Shown here: positions 14,337-17,941 of the stretch, one piece after another
Layout: every line of letters starts with the position of its first letter
Position numbering within the stretch: position 1 is the stretch's first letter
DNA from: an uncultured Prevotella sp.
Lineage (GTDB): Bacteria > Bacteroidota > Bacteroidia > Bacteroidales > Bacteroidaceae
NCBI GenBank assembly: GCA_900551985.1
Contig: URYG01000044.1
Span: 1 to 17,941 of the forward strand
DNA length: 17,941 bases
Direction: 5' to 3'
Position numbers and translations under genes: made by a program
Notes under the pieces: generated by a model
Told to the model about the DNA's origin: nothing
What the model saw: the letters and a program-made list of their open reading frames with translations, nothing else
The model's database searches: none

Positions 14337-14720
14337 ATGAAGAAGATACTATTCGTATTGACATTAGGCTTAGCGCTGGTCCTCACTTCCTGTGGCGACC
14401 AGCACAAGGCTCAGTCACTCGTCAAGGATTTCCTCAACGAAAACCTGCTCAACGATGATTGCAGCTTCAAGCGCTTCAGCCAACTCACTCCAACAGCCAT
14501 GATCGACTTTAACAGAGTAAAATCAATGCGTCAGGAGATGAGTCAGTTGCCATATATGAAAAAGAACATCGACTACAATGATGGCACCTTTCCAGATACC
14601 TTAATGTATCTGAGAGCCACCTACCAGTTGACTACTCATGATGGCAAGAAAGAAGAACTCACCCAGACATTCTATCTTGACAAGACTTTGACCCGAGTCA
14701 TCGCTTTCAAAGAGAACTGA
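14337..14720 (+). CDS. Small putative lipoprotein of unknown function
   Basis: A 127-residue protein with a lipoprotein signal sequence; Leu16-Thr-Ser-Cys19 is the lipobox. The mature part, of about 108 residues, starts GDQHKAQSLVKDFLNENL and ends in a YLDKTLTRVIAF strand. It looks like a small alpha/beta domain, but I recognise no family. Bacteroidota often export lipoproteins to the outer membrane when acidic residues follow the Cys; here GDQ follows. It lies 38 nt after pepD and is followed by a bidirectional terminator. Confidence 0.82.
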   Translation: MKKILFVLTLGLALVLTSCGDQHKAQSLVKDFLNENLLNDDCSFKRFSQLTPTAMIDFNRVKSMRQEMSQLPYMKKNIDYNDGTFPDTLMYLRATYQLTTHDGKKEELTQTFYLDKTLTRVIAFKEN

Positions 14721-14782
14721 TTCTATAAAAAAATAAAATCAAGAATTCAAGTTTAGATTGTAAAACTAGAAAAATTAAAAAC

Positions 14783-14816
14783 AAGGCTGCACTCCTGTCA
14801 AAGGGAATGCAGCCTT
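14783..14816. terminator. Bidirectional intrinsic terminator
   Basis: AAGGCTGCA (14783-14791) pairs perfectly with TGCAGCCTT (14808-14816) around a 16-nt loop. On the plus strand ATTTT follows, ending the pepD-lipoprotein unit. On the minus strand GTTTTTAATTTTT follows, ending the sigma factor gene. It sits between convergent stops at 14720 and 14900. Confidence 0.88.
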
Positions 14817-14899
14817 ATTTTCGTGATAAAACCACCACTTATCAGAAACGCTCATACAGAAGAACTGATTCTTATATCAACCCTTATCTAGCCAAATCC

Positions 14900-15445
14900 T
14901 TATCCTGCCAAAGCCTTCTCTACGAAACCACGAACCTGCTTACGGGCAGCTCCCAATTTCTTTTCTGCTTGTTTATATTTCAGATTGAGTGTTACTGCAA
15001 TCTGACGAACCGGCATATCTTCGTAGAGATTCAGACGATATACCGAACGCTGACTCTCTGTAAGCTGAGCAATGCCCCGCTCCAGAATCTCATTCACTTC
15101 ACGAGCCGAGAAGACAGACTCCACCCCTTCAGAAGAACTGTCGATCCAGCTGGCCTTCCGAATAAAATGCTCATACTTCTCATGTTGCTGTCTGCAACGC
15201 CAATAGTCGATGATCTTGTTCCTTGCCATCGTATAGACTAGACAAGGCAGAGTTACCGGTGATATCATTTGATCCGACTGCAGAAGTCGGACAAAGATTT
15301 CCTGCACAATATCCTCAGCCTCATCCACTACTTGCAGACGAGATATCACGAACTTCTTGAGTTCGTCATAATGATTTGCGTAATAATCAGCAATGATGCA
15401 TTTTTTAGATGCAACATCCTGTTCTGATTCAACTTTTTGTTTCAT
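14900..15445 (-). CDS. ECF-type RNA polymerase sigma factor
   Basis: A 181-residue sigma-70 family protein of the extracytoplasmic-function type, with regions 2 and 4 only. Region 2 spans about 20-88: AEDIVQEIFVRLL (43-55) is region 2.2, and VYTMARNKIIDYWR (70-83) the 2.3/2.4 helix that melts and reads the -10. Region 4 spans about 125-178: LTESQRSVYRLNLYEDM (128-144), then a helix-turn-helix PVRQIAVTLNLKYKQAEKKL (145-164). No anti-sigma gene adjoins it on this strand; downstream is the convergent terminator. So it is either controlled by a remote partner or belongs to a stand-alone class. It has its own promoter. Confidence 0.93.
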   Translation of the reverse strand: MKQKVESEQDVASKKCIIADYYANHYDELKKFVISRLQVVDEAEDIVQEIFVRLLQSDQMISPVTLPCLVYTMARNKIIDYWRCRQQHEKYEHFIRKASWIDSSSEGVESVFSAREVNEILERGIAQLTESQRSVYRLNLYEDMPVRQIAVTLNLKYKQAEKKLGAARKQVRGFVEKALAG

Positions 15446-15498
15446 ATCAGGTGGGTTTTATCTGTTTATAGTTTATTTGTTTCTTCGATTAAGTAGTG

Positions 15499-15530
15499 CA
15501 AAGGTACAAAAAACAGATAATATCACCAAA
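15499..15530 (-). promoter_or_regulatory. Predicted sigma-ABfr promoter of the ECF sigma gene
   Basis: On the minus strand TTTG (15530-15527), 20 nt, TACCTTTG (15506-15499): an exact match to the housekeeping consensus. The start near 15492 gives a leader of about 45 nt. This suggests the gene is transcribed by the primary sigma factor and is not strictly self-driven. Confidence 0.8.
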
Positions 15531-15546
15531 GAAAAAAAACAAAAAA

Positions 15547-15582
15547 ATGTGCTAAATGTCTGTTTTTAAACATTTAGCACAT
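15547..15582 (-). terminator. Intrinsic terminator of htpG
   Basis: ATGTGCTAAATGT and ACATTTAGCACAT form a perfect 13-bp stem with a 10-nt loop. On the minus strand it is followed by TTTTTTTG and eight more Ts, a strong U-tract. It lies about 70 nt after the htpG stop and just before the sigma gene's -33 element, insulating the two genes. Confidence 0.92.
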
Positions 15583-15596
15583 ATCTTGATACAATT

Positions 15597-15615
15597 TGTA
15601 ACATTCGATGTTACA
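15597..15615. repeat. Short inverted repeat upstream of the htpG terminator
   Basis: TGTAACAT, TCG, ATGTTACA: a perfect 8-bp palindrome between the htpG stop and its terminator. It would form a second small hairpin in the 3' untranslated region. Confidence 0.5.
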
Positions 15616-15650
15616 TCTCGTAAAGTAATATACTTTTTATAAAGCAGCAA

Positions 15651-17708
15651 TTACTTAATCATATCCACACTTCTCTTCAGGAAGGCATCGAGAGAAGCGC
15701 CCTTCAGCATACCATTCTGCAACAGGGCGAGGTCGATGAGCTGATGAACGATGTTGTTGTTCTTGGCATAACCAGAGATGATATCGTTGCGCTTAGCCTT
15801 CTCATCGCTGATGGCTTTCTCTGTGTTGTGAACATCATCCTTCTCCTCCTGAGTAATCTCTTCTGGCTTCTTCTTGCCCTGCTCCTGATGAAGCACTGCA
15901 AGACGAGCTTCCTGTCCCTTGATCTCTGCAAGGATTGGCTTCAGGCTTTCGGCGGTATTAGCCTCAGCATCCTCCAATACCTTCTTCACCAATGCATGGT
16001 CTGAGTTCAATACGATGTTGTAGCTGTCTGGCATCTGACCATAGAAGTTCATACCAGCCTGGAACTGGCTCATTGCCTTCATACGGCGCATATACTCATT
16101 CTGAGTAATGAGCACTGGCTGATTCTGCTCACCCAAAGCCTGAATCTCCACAAAGAACTCTGCCTTGTCGAGCTTAGGCATCTGAGAACGGAACACCTCT
16201 GTCAAATTGTCAGACTGATCCTTTGTCAAGTCTGTCTTCTTGGCATCTTCCTTCACGATGAGTCGGTCGATGATATCCGCATCCACACGGGTAAAGCGGC
16301 TCTTCTCCAACTTCTGCTCCAACATATTTACCATAGGTGTATCGAGCTGACCTTCCATCAGGAGCACAGAATAACCCTTCTGCTTGGCAGCCTCGATGTA
16401 AGAGTACTGCTCCTCCTTGTTGTTGGCATAGAGATATACCAGATTGCCATCCTTATCAGTCTGGTTGTCCTTGATCAGAGTCTTGTACTCCTCGTAAGTG
16501 AAGTACTTGCCCTCAACATCCTTCAGAAGCGCGAAATCCTTGGCGCGCTCGTAGAAGTCTTCCTGTGAAAGCATACCATAGTTGATGAAGAGCTTGAGAT
16601 CATCCCACTTCTCCTCGAATTCCTTGCGGTTCTCCTTGAAGATAGAACTCAGACGATCTGCCACCTTCTTGGTGATATAGGTAGAAATCTTCTTCACGTT
16701 GCTGTCGCTCTGCAAGTAGCTTCGGCTCACGTTCAATGGGATGTCTGGTGAGTCTATGACACCATGCAACAGGGTCAGGAACTCAGGAACGATGCCCTCT
16801 ACCTGGTCAGTTACGAATACCTGGTTGCAATACAGCTGAATCTTGTTGCGCTGCATGTCGATGCTGTTCTTGATGCGTGGGAAGTAGAGAATACCCGTCA
16901 GGTTGAATGGGAAATCTACGTTCAGGTGAATCCAGAACAATGGGTCGTCCTGCATTGGATAGAGGGTATGATAGAACTTCTTGTAGTCCTCATCCTTCAA
17001 GGTGCTAGGAGTCTTGGTCCAGAGAGGCTCCACATTATTAATAATGTTATCCTCGTCTGTCTCCACGTTCTTGCCGTCCTTCCACTCTGTCTTCTTACCG
17101 AAGGCTACAGGCACTGCCATAAACTTGCAGTACTTGTTCAGGAGTTCCTCAATCTTGTTCTTCTGGAGGAATTCCTTGCAGTCGTCAGCGATATGGAGAA
17201 CAATATCTGAACCGCGCTCAGCCTTGTCAGCATCCTCGATTTCGAAAGCAGGTGAACCGTCGCAGCTCCACTTTACAGCCTTGCTACCCTCTTTGTAGCT
17301 CTTGGTGATGATTTCCACCTTGCTGGCTACCATGAAAGAGGAATAGAAACCGAGTCCGAAGTGACCGATGATGGCATTGGCATTCTCCTTATACTTGTCG
17401 AGGAAGTCTGTTACACCAGAGAATGCAATCTGGTTGATATATTTATCGATTTCTTCCTCTGTCATACCGATACCATGGTCGCTGATGGTCAGGGTACCAG
17501 CCTTCTCGTCGAGAGAGATGCGTACAGTAGTGTCGCCTATCTCGCCCTTGAAGTCGCCCTGGGCAGCAAGAGTCTTCAACTTCTGTGTAGCATCCACAGC
17601 GTTGGAAACCATCTCACGGAGGAAGATGTCATGATCTGAATATAAGAATTTCTTAATGACAGGGAAAATGTTCTCTGTCGTTACACCGATATTACCTTTC
17701 TGTGCCAT
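15651..17708 (-). CDS. htpG: Molecular chaperone HtpG (Hsp90)
   Basis: A 685-residue ATP-dependent chaperone. The N-terminal GHKL ATPase domain (about 1-230) has LREMVSNAVDA (30-40; catalytic Glu32 and Mg-binding Asn36), ISDHGIGM (75-82; nucleotide-binding Asp77) and IGHFGLGFYSSFM (114-126; lid and phosphate loop). The middle domain follows with WIHLNVDFPFNLTGILYFP and VSRSYLQ (the conserved Arg that contacts the gamma-phosphate). The C-terminal dimerisation domain is longer and more charged than in E. coli (624 residues), with an Lys/Glu/Gln-rich insertion near 600-640, as in other Bacteroidota. It forms its own unit, with a sigma-54-like promoter and a strong terminator. Confidence 0.97.
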   Translation of the reverse strand: MAQKGNIGVTTENIFPVIKKFLYSDHDIFLREMVSNAVDATQKLKTLAAQGDFKGEIGDTTVRISLDEKAGTLTISDHGIGMTEEEIDKYINQIAFSGVTDFLDKYKENANAIIGHFGLGFYSSFMVASKVEIITKSYKEGSKAVKWSCDGSPAFEIEDADKAERGSDIVLHIADDCKEFLQKNKIEELLNKYCKFMAVPVAFGKKTEWKDGKNVETDEDNIINNVEPLWTKTPSTLKDEDYKKFYHTLYPMQDDPLFWIHLNVDFPFNLTGILYFPRIKNSIDMQRNKIQLYCNQVFVTDQVEGIVPEFLTLLHGVIDSPDIPLNVSRSYLQSDSNVKKISTYITKKVADRLSSIFKENRKEFEEKWDDLKLFINYGMLSQEDFYERAKDFALLKDVEGKYFTYEEYKTLIKDNQTDKDGNLVYLYANNKEEQYSYIEAAKQKGYSVLLMEGQLDTPMVNMLEQKLEKSRFTRVDADIIDRLIVKEDAKKTDLTKDQSDNLTEVFRSQMPKLDKAEFFVEIQALGEQNQPVLITQNEYMRRMKAMSQFQAGMNFYGQMPDSYNIVLNSDHALVKKVLEDAEANTAESLKPILAEIKGQEARLAVLHQEQGKKKPEEITQEEKDDVHNTEKAISDEKAKRNDIISGYAKNNNIVHQLIDLALLQNGMLKGASLDAFLKRSVDMIK

Positions 17709-17760
17709 AATTATAATGTTTAATTTATATGTTTTACTTTATTTGTTTTTGCTATAGGTT

Positions 17761-17778
17761 TTACAAATAACGTGCCAA
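17761..17778 (-). promoter_or_regulatory. Sigma-54-like (-24/-12) promoter candidate of htpG
   Basis: On the minus strand TTGGCACG, four nt (TTAT), TTGTA. The sigma-54 consensus is TGGCACG-N4-TTGCW, so all positions fit except the -12 C, which is T. Transcription would start near 17750, about 42 nt before the ATG at 17708. No TTTG-N19/21-TAnnTTTG promoter was found in this interval, which favours the alternative sigma factor. Activity is unproven. Confidence 0.5.
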
Positions 17779-17841
17779 AAAGGGGAAAAAGAGCAAAATG
17801 GCAGAATTAATCTGACAATATCATCAGAACGCGCAATAAGT

Positions 17842-17890
17842 CTTAAGGAAAAAAATAAAAAGCCTTAAGGAAAAAAATATTTTCCCTTAA
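17842..17890. repeat. Three TTAA-centred sites at 22-bp spacing upstream of htpG
   Basis: CTTAAGGAAAAAAATA occurs twice exactly (17842-17857 and 17864-17879), 22 bp apart. A third, inverted and diverged copy (TTTTCCCTTAA, ending at 17890) follows. The TTAA cores start at 17843, 17865 and 17887, so both spacings are 22 bp. They lie about 65-115 bp upstream of the -24 element, where sigma-54 enhancer sites usually sit. Confidence 0.7.
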
Positions 17891-17941
17891 CCCGCATTGC
17901 AGCCACTCGTTATGTAACTCCCTGATTTCCAATATCCGGAT

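Overview
The window looks like chromosomal DNA of a Bacteroidota member, most likely a Prevotella/Segatella-type gut or oral species. Four promoters match the phylum's TTTG-N19/20-TAnnTTTG pattern exactly, Shine-Dalgarno sites are weak or absent, and the gene set fits: a long-form rnfB, RseC ahead of rnfB, an OmpH lipoprotein, M20C PepD and a SlyD-type isomerase with a Cys-rich tail. The species assignment is inference from sequence style, not from a database match.

Layout. Positions 1-4640 (minus strand) hold the rseC-rnfB-rnfC-rnfD-rnfG-rnfE operon of the Rnf ferredoxin:NAD+ oxidoreductase, with its promoter near 4726-4756 and rnfE running off the left edge. A divergent promoter at 4888-4918 drives a 150-residue acidic protein of unknown function. 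Positions 5429-5826 hold two terminators and an orphan promoter that might make a small RNA. At 5827-6180 (minus) lies a small exported protein with a roughly 120-nt leader.

Positions 6618-9872 (plus) form a transcription unit whose leader is interrupted by a group II intron (about 6735-8828) encoding a reverse transcriptase/maturase without an HNH endonuclease domain. Downstream come a 94-residue coiled-coil protein and a SlyD-like isomerase. aroC (plus) follows and meets nth (minus) at a perfect 27-bp inverted repeat. The minus operon 12691 to 11161 carries a small membrane protein, an OmpH/Skp-like lipoprotein and endonuclease III. pepD and a small lipoprotein (plus) meet an ECF sigma factor gene (minus) at a bidirectional terminator. 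htpG (minus) closes the window.

The genes are mostly housekeeping: membrane energy conservation, protein folding, aromatic biosynthesis, base excision repair, dipeptide use and envelope biogenesis. The accessory content is the group II intron. The most unusual regulatory signal is a sigma-54-like -24/-12 element before htpG, preceded by three TTAA-centred sites spaced exactly 22 bp apart. I saw no CRISPR array, tRNA, rRNA or clear defence system.
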